Source of the DNA: an uncultured Verrucomicrobiota bacterium
Lineage (GTDB): Bacteria; Verrucomicrobiota; Verrucomicrobiia; Limisphaerales; UBA9464
Direction of reading: 5' to 3'
Length of the DNA stretch: 29,373 bases
Assembly (NCBI GenBank): GCA_903925515.1
Contig: CAIYFP010000282.1
Location: forward strand, 1 to 29,373
The number at the start of each line of letters is the position of its first letter. Within the stretch, counting starts at the first letter, position 1. The notes under the pieces are model-generated. The model worked only from the letters and a program-made list of their open reading frames with translations. It made no database searches and was not told the origin of the DNA. Positions 14,821 through 22,440 of this stretch are shown one piece after another. The translations under genes were made by a program, and so were the position numbers.

Positions 14821-15451
14821 CCTCCACCCTCCCTTCCCGCAGCCTCAGGAACACGTCTGCCAACCGCTCCGCCTCCGGCCGGCTGTGCGTGATGTGCAGG
14901 ACCGTCACCCCCTCGCGCCGGCGCACCGACTCCAGCACCTCGCACGCGCCCGCCCGGGTCTCGTCGTCCAACGCCGACAACGGCTCGTCAAGGCACAGCA
15001 CCCGCGGGTGAAACGACAGGGCCCGCCCCAATGCAACCCGTTGCGCCTCGCCGCCGGACAACCCGGGCGGCAGCCGGTCCAGCAATCCCCGGATCCCCAG
15101 CCACCCCGCCAGCTCCTCCACCCGCGCCTCCATCCGCTCCCGCGTCCATCGCCTGACCTCCAGCGCAAACGTCAGGTGCTCGCGAACCGTCAGGTGCCCA
15201 AACAACGCCCCGTCCTGCGGCACCAAGCCCACCCCCCGCATCCCGGGCACCTCGTCCGTCACGTCGCGGCCCCCAATCCTCACCTTGCCCGACTCCACCC
15301 GCCGCAGCCCGCAGATCGCCTCCATCAAGGTCGTCTTCCCCGCGCCCGTCCGGCCCATCAAGGCCGCATGGCTCCCGGCGGGCACGCGCATGGATACGTC
15401 CCTCAGCCCAAACCCGCCCACGCGCACCGTCACCCTCTCCAGCTCGATCAC
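14810..15451 (-). CDS. ABC transporter ATP-binding protein, molybdate/tungstate-type importer
   Basis: A 213-residue ATPase. Walker A is GRTGAGKTT, the Q-loop is GLVPQDGALFGHLTV, the signature LSGGEAQRVALGRAL, Walker B VLCLDEPLSALD, and the switch His is in HITHS. The LSALD form fits the importer ATPases of the ModC/CysA/PotA group. The C-terminal regulatory (TOBE) domain of ModC is absent, so this is a short form. It starts with GTG at 15449-15451, which overlaps the permease stop as GTGA. It would energise the ModB-like permease directly upstream. Confidence 0.92.
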   Translation of the reverse strand: MIELERVTVRVGGFGLRDVSMRVPAGSHAALMGRTGAGKTTLMEAICGLRRVESGKVRIGGRDVTDEVPGMRGVGLVPQDGALFGHLTVREHLTFALEVRRWTRERMEARVEELAGWLGIRGLLDRLPPGLSGGEAQRVALGRALSFHPRVLCLDEPLSALDDETRAGACEVLESVRRREGVTVLHITHSRPEAERLADVFLRLREGRVEVEA

Positions 15452-16281
15452 GCGAACCTCCCCAACGTGATCGCGCTGCCGCGTGCCCGGATCAGCATCA
15501 GCACCGCCACCGCCGCCACCACCATCAGCAGCGAAACCGCCACCGCCGCCTCGAGGTTCCCCACGCTCAGCTCAAGGAACACCGTGGTCGGCAACACCTC
15601 CGTCCGCATCCGCGTCGCCCCCGAGAACACAAGGATCGGGCCGAACTCCCCCAGCGCGCGCGCCCATGCCATCGTCGCCGCCGTCACGATCCCGCGCCGC
15701 GCCGAGGGCAACACCACCCTCCAGAACGCCTCCGCCCGCGAGCATCCCAGCGTCCATGCCACCTGCTCCGGCCTCGGGTCCATCGCCTCGAACGTCGCCC
15801 TCAACGTCCGGACCGCGAACGCGCAGGCCACCATGAACTGCGCCAGCACCACCGACGGCACCGCGTACGTCACCGGGAACACCCGCTCCAGCGCCCGCAA
15901 TGGCGGCCATTGGAACAGGATCAGCAGGCTCAGCCCAATCACCAGCGGCGGCAGCACGATCGGGATGTCCAGCAACGAGTCCACCAACGCACGCCCCCGG
16001 AACCGATGCCGCGTCATCAGGTAGCCAATGGGCACCGCCACCCACAACGAGAGCAACGTCGTCAGCGTGCAGCTCAGCAACGACAAGCGCACCGCATGGC
16101 GAATCTCCGGGCTCTTCAACGCCCGCCAAAGATGCCCCGGCGTCGTGTAGAACACGTCCGCCGCCATCGTCGCCACCAGCAACGCCACGTAGAGCCCGCC
16201 CAGAATCCCCATCGCCGCAACGAACAGGCCGTCGCGCCCGCGACCCACGCCCTCCCCAGCCCTGTCCGTCCCCGGGCTCAT
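15448..16281 (-). CDS. modB: Molybdate-type ABC transporter permease
   Basis: A 277-residue inner-membrane protein with about six hydrophobic segments. The cytoplasmic EAA loop reads TLGCSRAEAFWRVVLPSARRGIVTAATMAWARALGEFGPI; the ARALGEFG ending is typical of ModB/CysT permeases for molybdate, tungstate or sulfate. It should pair with the short ModC-like ATPase next to it and receive substrate from the tandem ModA-like protein. The ATG at 16279-16281 overlaps the ModA stop as ATGA. Substrate is inferred from family only: molybdate or tungstate is likely, other oxyanions are possible. Confidence 0.88.
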   Translation of the reverse strand: MSPGTDRAGEGVGRGRDGLFVAAMGILGGLYVALLVATMAADVFYTTPGHLWRALKSPEIRHAVRLSLLSCTLTTLLSLWVAVPIGYLMTRHRFRGRALVDSLLDIPIVLPPLVIGLSLLILFQWPPLRALERVFPVTYAVPSVVLAQFMVACAFAVRTLRATFEAMDPRPEQVAWTLGCSRAEAFWRVVLPSARRGIVTAATMAWARALGEFGPILVFSGATRMRTEVLPTTVFLELSVGNLEAAVAVSLLMVVAAVAVLMLIRARGSAITLGRFA

Positions 16282-17753
16282 CGCGGCTTGAACCCGGCCT
16301 CCTCGAACCGCGCCCGGCCCTCCGAGGACCGAAGCCTTGCCCGCAGCCGCTCCATCAACCGCCCATGCCCCGTCCCGCGCGACACCGCGAACGGCTGCAC
16401 CGCCACCGCCAGCCCGTCCCGGACCGGGACGGCGTCCAGAAACTCCCCCGCGGACCTCGCGTTCACCTCGTACACCAACGCCGCGTCCAGCCCGCCGCCC
16501 CGCATCTGGTTCACCAGCAGGTCTCCCGTCGGCGTCTCCACGCGCACGTTCGGCCTGACCCTCTCCATCAAGCCCCGCGATCCCAGCAGGCGCGCCGTCA
16601 AGGCGCCCAGCGCCGATTGCTGCTCGTGCGCGATCCCCACCCGCAACCCGGGTCGGGCCAGATCGCCCAACTCCCCGATCCCCGCCGGGTTCCCCTTCCG
16701 CACCAGCATCACCAAGGACGTCTCCGCCACCTCCGTCGCCACGCCAAACAGGTTCGACACCGTGGTCATGAACGACGTGTCGCACGCCATGTACGCGTCG
16801 GGTCGTTGCCCGGAAAGAATCTGGGCCGTCAGGATGCCGCACCCGTTGTACACCCGCGTGACCCGGACGCCCTCCCGCGCCTCGAAGTCCCTCAGCACGG
16901 GCTCCAGCGCCGGGCGATTCACCGCCCCGCTGTACACCACCACCTCCGGCCGCATCGCCCACGCGTCCCCCTCCACCGGCTCAAAACCCGCCCTCCCAAG
17001 CTCCAGCAGGCCCCGGTCCTTGGCCCCAAGGTACCGCGCGAAGGCCAACGCCGACGCCGGGCGCGCGCAGGACCTCAGCACGCCCACGGCCACCTCCGAG
17101 CTCACGCCCGCAAGCTCCGGCGCCCGGATTGCCTTCAGCTCCCCGTAAAGCGCCGCCGTCGCATCCCAGACGATCCCCGCGTCCACCGCGCCGATCTTCA
17201 CGTCGTTGGCCACGTCGTTCACCGTGGGCTTGAACACCGTCGCGCCCCCAGCAAGCGCCGCCCATTGTCCCGTCCGCGCAAGCGCACCGCGAACCACCGA
17301 CCCGATCGCCGTCGCGTCCGGGTTGGCCATGGACACGCGCACCCCGGGCCGCATCAGGTCCTGCACGCGGGTCACGCCCATCGGATTCGAGCCACGCACC
17401 ACGACAACCGGGGTCATGCGCGCCAACGGGACGACTTCCTCCAGCAAGCCGTTCGTCCGCCCGGCCTCGATGAACGATCCATCGGCCGCCACGAACAGGT
17501 CACCACGTGCCGAAACCTTCAGGTTGGCCAGCAACGTCCCCGACCCGCCAAACTGCATCTGCACCGGCACCCCCGTCTCGCGCTCAAATGACGACGCCGC
17601 CCGTTCCACCGGCCCCTTCAGGCCCGCCGCGCAGTACACAAGCAACGGCTCCCGGGCCGCCGGGGTCGCCGGTCGCGGGTTCCATGAAAGGAGCCATGCC
17701 AGCACCCCCATGCCGACCCAGGACAACCATGCCATGCCGCGCCCGGACTTCAT
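16278..17753 (-). CDS. modA: Tandem ModA-like solute-binding protein (two fused domains)
   Basis: A 491-residue secreted protein, about twice the usual ModA length. After a signal or anchor segment (MAWLSWVGMGVLAWLLS) come two homologous halves. The first, about 35-250, begins EPLLVYCAAGLKGPVERAAS and has QFGGSGTLLANL and RGDLFVAAD. The second, about 255-491, begins PEVVVYSGAVNRPALEPVL and has VYNGCGILTAQIL and PDAYMACD. These are the oxyanion-binding landmarks of ModA, though the second half has Cys where the first has Ser (NGCG against GGSG). The ATG at 17751-17753 is preferred over an upstream TTG at 17777. No good ribosome binding site is seen. It follows the TolC-family gene after 105 bases and overlaps modB by 4. 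Confidence 0.88.
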   Translation of the reverse strand: MKSGRGMAWLSWVGMGVLAWLLSWNPRPATPAAREPLLVYCAAGLKGPVERAASSFERETGVPVQMQFGGSGTLLANLKVSARGDLFVAADGSFIEAGRTNGLLEEVVPLARMTPVVVVRGSNPMGVTRVQDLMRPGVRVSMANPDATAIGSVVRGALARTGQWAALAGGATVFKPTVNDVANDVKIGAVDAGIVWDATAALYGELKAIRAPELAGVSSEVAVGVLRSCARPASALAFARYLGAKDRGLLELGRAGFEPVEGDAWAMRPEVVVYSGAVNRPALEPVLRDFEAREGVRVTRVYNGCGILTAQILSGQRPDAYMACDTSFMTTVSNLFGVATEVAETSLVMLVRKGNPAGIGELGDLARPGLRVGIAHEQQSALGALTARLLGSRGLMERVRPNVRVETPTGDLLVNQMRGGGLDAALVYEVNARSAGEFLDAVPVRDGLAVAVQPFAVSRGTGHGRLMERLRARLRSSEGRARFEEAGFKPR

Positions 17754-17858
17754 CTGAACCCGCACAAGGCTGGACAACGCGCACCCCGGCGTTCAAGGAC
17801 TCAAAACGCCCAACCCGTCGCCCTCGCCATGGCCACCTCCGGCCCGCCTCCGGACGGC

Positions 17859-19352
17859 CTACTTCATGTCGATCTGGATGCGATACCGCTCCAGGGTGTT
17901 CCCCTCGGCCTGCGCCAGCCGCGCGAGCGCCTTGTTGTAGTCGGACTTGGCCCGGATCGCGTCCGACTGGGCAGCCGTGTAGTCACGCTGGCGCTGGAGC
18001 ACCACGAAGCTCGTGGACTTGCCGTTCTCCAGCTTCTTTTCCTCCGCCTGCAACGCCGCCTCGGAGTATTCCCGGAACGCCTCCGTCGCCTCCACGCGCT
18101 GGAGCGCCGTGTCCGCCGTCCGGATCGCGTTGTCGATCTCCACCATGACCGACTGCTCAAGCTGCTTGTAGCGAAGCAGGGTCTGCTCGTTGCGAAGCTT
18201 GGCCGCCTGGTGCTCGTTCCTCGCGCGACGATTCGAGAACGGCACGGACAACCGGATGCCCGCGCTGTGGTTCGGGTTGCGCTGGTCGCGGATGTCACCC
18301 AACGACGGCCCAAGGTTCTGGTCCTGACCCGTCAACCCGTAGCTGCCCGTCAGGTCGAGCTGCGGGAACAACTGGTTCCGCGTGAAGCGAAGCGTCAGGC
18401 GCTGCTTCTCCAGCTCAAGTCGGGTCCGCTGCACGTCCGGCCGGCCGGTCAGCCCCTTGTGCCAGCTATCCATGCGGTTGAACGTCTCCGGCACCGCCAC
18501 CAATTGCGCCGTCGGCTCGTACTCCGTGTCCCGTTGCCCGGAAAAATCGTCCGTCACCAGCCGCTTCAGGGCGTTCTCCGCCAGCTGGAACTGCTGCTCC
18601 GCCGAGATCAGGTCCGCCTTGCTTCGCGCCACCTGCGCCGCCGCCTCCTTCTCGTCCAGCGGCGCCATGTTTCCCACCTCCACCCGCTTCTTGTTCTCCG
18701 CCAGCTGGCGCTCGGCCAGCTGAAGCGCCTTCTGCTGCACCCTCACCGTCTCGCGCGCCGCGATCAGGTCATGGTAGGCCAACGTCACGTCCGTCAGCGT
18801 CGCGATCACCTGGTTCCTCACGTCCAGCTCGCCCTGCTTCAGGTTGCGCCTCTCCAGCTGGATCGTCAGGCGCGGCTGGTCAATCCAGAAGTTCCTGAGG
18901 ACCGGCTGCGTCAGGTTGATCGCCGCGAAGGGCGTGTACGTGAACCCTTGGTCGCGCCCGTTGAAGATGCCGGACTGCCGGTTCACGCCGGAGGCAATGT
19001 TGTACGTCAGGCCCGTCGGGATCGCCCCGCCCAGCCCCGCCGTGTATTGCTCCGTCCAGGACTCGTTCGGCGGCGCGTTGAACTGGCCGATGCCCGCGAA
19101 CCCCTCGGACGCCCGGAACGACTGGTTCGCCCCCATGTTCATCGTCGGCTCGTACGTCCAAAGCGCCGAGCTTAGCGAAAGCTTCGTCAGCAGCGGCGCG
19201 TACTGAGCAAGGCGGATGTCGAGGTTCTTCTGCAACCCCAGCCGCAGGCAGTCATCCAGCGAAACCGGCTTCGTCTCCGCGCCGCTCGCCTCATGGGCAT
19301 GCACCATTGCCGCCGCCACGCAGGCGGCCCTCATCGCTCGAACTGGAATCAT
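17859..19352 (-). CDS. TolC-family outer membrane efflux protein
   Basis: A 497-residue protein with an N-terminal signal peptide ending near GAETKPVSLDDCLRLGLQKNLDIRLA, the usual opening of TolC-type proteins. It then shows the two long helical repeats of the outer-membrane efflux fold: VTLAYHDLIAARETVRVQQKAL, LAERQLAENKKRVEVGNMAPLD in the first half, and AIRTADTALQRVEATEAFREY, ENGKSTSFVVLQRQRDY in the second. Such proteins form trimeric tunnels with inner-membrane exporters. The FtsX/LolD-type pair further down the run could be a partner, but no periplasmic adaptor gene is seen. The ATG overlaps the stop of a possible 37-residue ORF. No convincing ribosome binding site precedes the ATG itself. 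Confidence 0.93.
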   Translation of the reverse strand: MIPVRAMRAACVAAAMVHAHEASGAETKPVSLDDCLRLGLQKNLDIRLAQYAPLLTKLSLSSALWTYEPTMNMGANQSFRASEGFAGIGQFNAPPNESWTEQYTAGLGGAIPTGLTYNIASGVNRQSGIFNGRDQGFTYTPFAAINLTQPVLRNFWIDQPRLTIQLERRNLKQGELDVRNQVIATLTDVTLAYHDLIAARETVRVQQKALQLAERQLAENKKRVEVGNMAPLDEKEAAAQVARSKADLISAEQQFQLAENALKRLVTDDFSGQRDTEYEPTAQLVAVPETFNRMDSWHKGLTGRPDVQRTRLELEKQRLTLRFTRNQLFPQLDLTGSYGLTGQDQNLGPSLGDIRDQRNPNHSAGIRLSVPFSNRRARNEHQAAKLRNEQTLLRYKQLEQSVMVEIDNAIRTADTALQRVEATEAFREYSEAALQAEEKKLENGKSTSFVVLQRQRDYTAAQSDAIRAKSDYNKALARLAQAEGNTLERYRIQIDMK

Positions 19353-19462
19353 GGAATCAAGAAATCGTGGGACACCTTGCCCGCCCTCGTCAACGAACGC
19401 CTCCCGAGAACATCGCGCACCACCTCCCCTTCATGACCCTCGCCCCCGCGTCCCGGTTTCAT
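19349..19462 (-). CDS. Possible small ORF coupled to the TolC-family gene
   Basis: A 37-codon frame starting ATG at 19460-19462 and ending TGA at 19349-19351. Its stop overlaps the ATG of the TolC-family gene in an ATGA arrangement, like the genuine junctions downstream. GGGAGGGAATGGAGG lies directly before its ATG, a better ribosome binding site than the TolC-family gene has. The peptide (MKPGRGGEGHEGEVVRDV, then LGRRSLTRAGKVSHDFLIP) has no hydrophobic segment and no recognised family. It could be a translational-coupling leader or chance in a GC-rich spacer. Confidence 0.35.
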   Translation of the reverse strand: MKPGRGGEGHEGEVVRDVLGRRSLTRAGKVSHDFLIP

Positions 19463-19477
19463 CCTCCATTCCCTCCC

Positions 19478-20773
19478 TCACGCAGCCGCCGCCGGGTACC
19501 TCGTCTCCCCGGTCAGCAGCTCCGCCAAGTCCACCGCCGAGCTGAACGCGTCCTCATGAAACCCGTACCGAAAGTAGCTCCCGCAGAAGTAAACCGCCTG
19601 CCCGGCCGACCTCCGGTTCAGGCCCGGCAAGCCCTCCTGTGCCCGGATCGCCCCCTTCGAGAACAACGGGTGCTCGTACGCGATCCGCATCAGGACGCGG
19701 CCCGGCTCCACGCGTTCGCCCCCGTTGATCGAGACAAAGTAGTCCACCTCCTCGCTCACGCCCTGCAACCGGTTCATCCAGTACACCGTCGAGGGCCGCG
19801 TCCCGCCCCCGGGCGCCGCGTCCATCCGGTAGTTCCATGCCGCCCATGCCCCCCGAGTCCGCGGCATCTCCCCGGCGTCCGTGTGCACCACCGCCTCGTT
19901 CGCCTGGTACTTGAACTCGCCCAGCAACCGCCGCTCCTCCGCGTCCGCGTCCCCAAGCATCGCCAACGACTGGTCCGCGTGCGCCGCAAGGATCACCCGG
20001 TCGAACCGCCCACGCCACCCGGACCGCGTCCCCACCTCCGCGCCCCCCCCGGCGAGCCTGTGCACCGACGTCACGGGGTCCGACAACCGGATCCGGTCCT
20101 GGAATGGCGGGATCAACCGCCGAACATACTCCCGCGCCCCCCCCTCCACCGTCCACCACGGATGCTGCGTGTGCAGGCCAAGGAAGCCATGGTTGTGAAA
20201 GAACCGAATCAACGTCCGCGCCGGGAACTCCAGCATCTTGTCCGGCGGCGTGCTCCACACCGCCGCGCTCATCGGCACCAGATAAAGGTCAAGGAAGTCC
20301 TTCCCGTACCCCCGCACCTCCACGTATTCCCCCAAGGAAACCCCCGACCACCTCGGGTCCGACAACGCCGCAAGCGCCTCGGAGTTGAACCGGTTCACCT
20401 GCCAAAGCATCCGGTAATGCCGCGGCCGGAAAAGGTTCCTCCGCTGGGCGAACAAGTGCGACAGGCTCGCCCCCGAGTACTCGAGGCCCGTGGGAAGGTG
20501 CTGCACGGAGAACGACATGTCCGTGCGCTTTACCGGCACCCGCAATTCCTCGAACAACCGGATCAACCGCGGGTACGTCACCCGGTTGAACACCATGAAG
20601 CCCGTGTCGAACGCCACCCGTCCCGCTCCCTCCTCCACCTCCACCGTGTTGGTGTGGCCCCCCACGTATCCCGCACCCTCGAAGACCGTCAGTTCATGCG
20701 ACCCTTGCAACAGGTGGGCGCAGCCCATCCCGGCTATGCCCGTCCCGACGATCGCAAGGGTCGGCCTGCCCAT
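19478..20773 (-). CDS. FAD-dependent amine-oxidase-like oxidoreductase
   Basis: A 431-residue flavoprotein. The N-terminal dinucleotide fold is IVGTGIAGMGCAHLL, followed by a second glycine-rich stretch FEGAGYVGGHTNTV. Later landmarks are DTGFMVFN, TDMSFSV, SAAVWSTPP and the C-terminal CGSYFRYGFHEDAFSSAVDLAELL, which closes the FAD site. This matches the group of predicted NAD/FAD-binding proteins often encoded beside lipid-modifying genes such as cyclopropane-fatty-acid synthases or desaturases. Here the desaturase gene ends 3 bases upstream, so the pair is almost surely co-translated. The reaction is not established; a role in fatty-acid modification is inferred from context. Confidence 0.88.
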   Translation of the reverse strand: MGRPTLAIVGTGIAGMGCAHLLQGSHELTVFEGAGYVGGHTNTVEVEEGAGRVAFDTGFMVFNRVTYPRLIRLFEELRVPVKRTDMSFSVQHLPTGLEYSGASLSHLFAQRRNLFRPRHYRMLWQVNRFNSEALAALSDPRWSGVSLGEYVEVRGYGKDFLDLYLVPMSAAVWSTPPDKMLEFPARTLIRFFHNHGFLGLHTQHPWWTVEGGAREYVRRLIPPFQDRIRLSDPVTSVHRLAGGGAEVGTRSGWRGRFDRVILAAHADQSLAMLGDADAEERRLLGEFKYQANEAVVHTDAGEMPRTRGAWAAWNYRMDAAPGGGTRPSTVYWMNRLQGVSEEVDYFVSINGGERVEPGRVLMRIAYEHPLFSKGAIRAQEGLPGLNRRSAGQAVYFCGSYFRYGFHEDAFSSAVDLAELLTGETRYPAAAA

Positions 20774-20776
20774 CGC

Positions 20777-21757
20777 TCAGGCCTTGCCGGGGGTCCCGCC
20801 AATGTGCTTGGCCGGGTTGTACGCCTCGGACGGCACCGGCCGCAGGTCCCAGATCAACCCCAGCCATGACATGCAACGCAGCAAGTAGTAGGTGATGTCC
20901 ACCTCCCACCAGTAAAACCCCTGCCGCACGCAGCCCATGTGCTGGTGATGGTTGTTGTGCCAGCCCTCCCCCAGCGTGATCAGCGACAGGATCAGGCTGT
21001 TCCGGCTGTCATCCGTCGTCTTGAACCGCCGTCGGCCAAAGACGTGCGCCATCGAGTTGATGCAGGCCGTCCCATGGAACAGGACCGTCGTGCTGATGAA
21101 GAAGCCCCACACCAGCATCTGCGCCCCCGTCACCCCAAGGTCCGGCGCAAGGACCTGCAACACCTTGCCCACCCCAAACAACAACACCGCGAACAAGAAC
21201 GGAACCACCACGTCGTACCGGTTCAGGAACACCAGCTCCGGAAACTTCGCAAGGTCCTTCACCCGGCTGTAGTCCGTCGGGAAGTTCTTCTCGCTCGTGA
21301 TCCAGCCGATGTGGGCCCACCAGAAGCCATGCTGCCGGGGCGAATGCTTGTCCACCTCCTCGTCCGAATGCCGGTGATGGTGCCGGTGCGTCGAGGCCCA
21401 CCAAAGCGGCCCCCTCTGCACGCACGCCCCGCCCCACAACGCCAAGACAAACTGCATCCAGCGCGACGTGCTGAACGTCCGATGCGAAAAATACCGGTGG
21501 TAAAAACCGGTCACCGCGAACATCCGCGCGAAGTACAGGAAAACGGCCGCCCCCACCGCCGTCCAACTCCACCCCGTCCAGATCACCCCAAGGCACCCCG
21601 CGTGCAGGATGATGAACGGGATGGTCCGCACCCAGTCCACCTTGTTGCGCTTGTCCGCCCTCTGGTTGATCGCCTCCGCGCCAAAATCCGCGTCAAACCA
21701 CTGCATCACCGACGTGACCATCCTCGAAAGACGGCCCGCAACGATCTCATTCGACAT
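20777..21757 (-). CDS. Fatty acid desaturase, delta-9 acyl-lipid/acyl-CoA type
   Basis: A 326-residue integral membrane di-iron enzyme. All three histidine boxes are present: HRYFSH (His87 to His92), HRHHHRH (His124, His127, His128) and HNNHHQH in the last quarter. Hydrophobic segments flank the boxes in the usual order: two before box 1, a pair between boxes 2 and 3. The TGFYHRYFSHRTF and GEGWHNNHHQH contexts are typical of stearoyl-type delta-9 desaturases of bacteria and eukaryotes. It needs oxygen and an electron donor; the flavoprotein encoded next to it is a candidate partner. It is the first gene of the long minus-strand run. The ATG at 21755-21757 has GGAG about 11 bases upstream. Confidence 0.94.
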   Translation of the reverse strand: MSNEIVAGRLSRMVTSVMQWFDADFGAEAINQRADKRNKVDWVRTIPFIILHAGCLGVIWTGWSWTAVGAAVFLYFARMFAVTGFYHRYFSHRTFSTSRWMQFVLALWGGACVQRGPLWWASTHRHHHRHSDEEVDKHSPRQHGFWWAHIGWITSEKNFPTDYSRVKDLAKFPELVFLNRYDVVVPFLFAVLLFGVGKVLQVLAPDLGVTGAQMLVWGFFISTTVLFHGTACINSMAHVFGRRRFKTTDDSRNSLILSLITLGEGWHNNHHQHMGCVRQGFYWWEVDITYYLLRCMSWLGLIWDLRPVPSEAYNPAKHIGGTPGKA

Positions 21758-22100
21758 TGGCTAAAACTCCAAACTAGCTCCTCCCGCCATGGCCCCGCGT
21801 TCTCGCGCCCCTTTTCAAGCCGTCATCCTCCGCTTTCCCTTCGGGAACCCGGCCACGACGTCCCGGCCATAGCGATGCTCTGGGGAAAGCATGCCATGGG
21901 GTTTCTCCAAACGACCAGCCTTCGTTTTCGATTATCCGACCCGCCGTTGCACCCCGCCTAACCTTCACGGCCCGTGGTGGTTCCGCTTGCGAACTGGCAT
22001 GGGATTGGCTCTTTAGCCGGCTGCGAATGGCGGCGGCGCAGCGCGTCGCCCCGCAAAACATCGAGCGCACACAAGAATTCATCCCCGCAGGAAACCTCGC
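21758..22100. other. Divergent intergenic region, desaturase / CBM48 gene
   Basis: About 340 bases between divergent start codons, so it should hold promoters for both sides. On the minus strand a GATAAT (complement of about 21937-21942) resembles a -10 box but lacks a good -35. On the plus side a TTGCGA near 21988 has only a poor -10 at the right distance. No repeat family member or RNA gene was seen. Confidence 0.4.
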
Positions 22101-22418
22101 ATGACGCACGGAACCACACCCCCAAACGCGGTCGGCCAGCGCCTCCAGGCGCGCGCCAACGTCAAGCCCGTCCACTTCATCTGCATCGCCCCCGCCGCGC
22201 ACCGCGTCGTCATGGTCGGCGACTTCAATGGCTGGAACCCCTCGTCCCACCCGATGACACGGCACGTGGACGGCTCATGGCACCTGTCCGTGCCCCTCAA
22301 GCACGGAGGCCACGCTTACCAGTTTCTCATCGACGGCCAGCCCGCCCATGATCCCCGCGCCCAAGGTCTCACCCGCAACCCCATGGGAGAGAAGGTCTCC
22401 ATGACCTTCGTGAGCTGA
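22101..22418 (+). CDS. Stand-alone glycogen-binding (CBM48/AMPK-beta-like) protein
   Basis: A 105-residue protein that is essentially one early-set immunoglobulin-like carbohydrate-binding domain. VVMVGDFNGWNP is the hallmark of CBM48 domains of glycogen-branching enzymes and AMPK beta subunits. It is followed by the strand-turn pattern WHLSVPLKHGGHAYQFLIDG and HDPRA. No catalytic domain or other motif is attached. The ATG at 22101 is preceded by AGGAAA. It converges on smc, with only 22 bases between the two stops. Related single-domain proteins are seen in many bacteria and are assumed to bind glycogen or to regulate its enzymes; no glycogen genes are in this window. Confidence 0.9.
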   Translation: MTHGTTPPNAVGQRLQARANVKPVHFICIAPAAHRVVMVGDFNGWNPSSHPMTRHVDGSWHLSVPLKHGGHAYQFLIDGQPAHDPRAQGLTRNPMGEKVSMTFVS

Positions 22419-22440
22419 CCGGCCACCCCACGGCGCGGCC

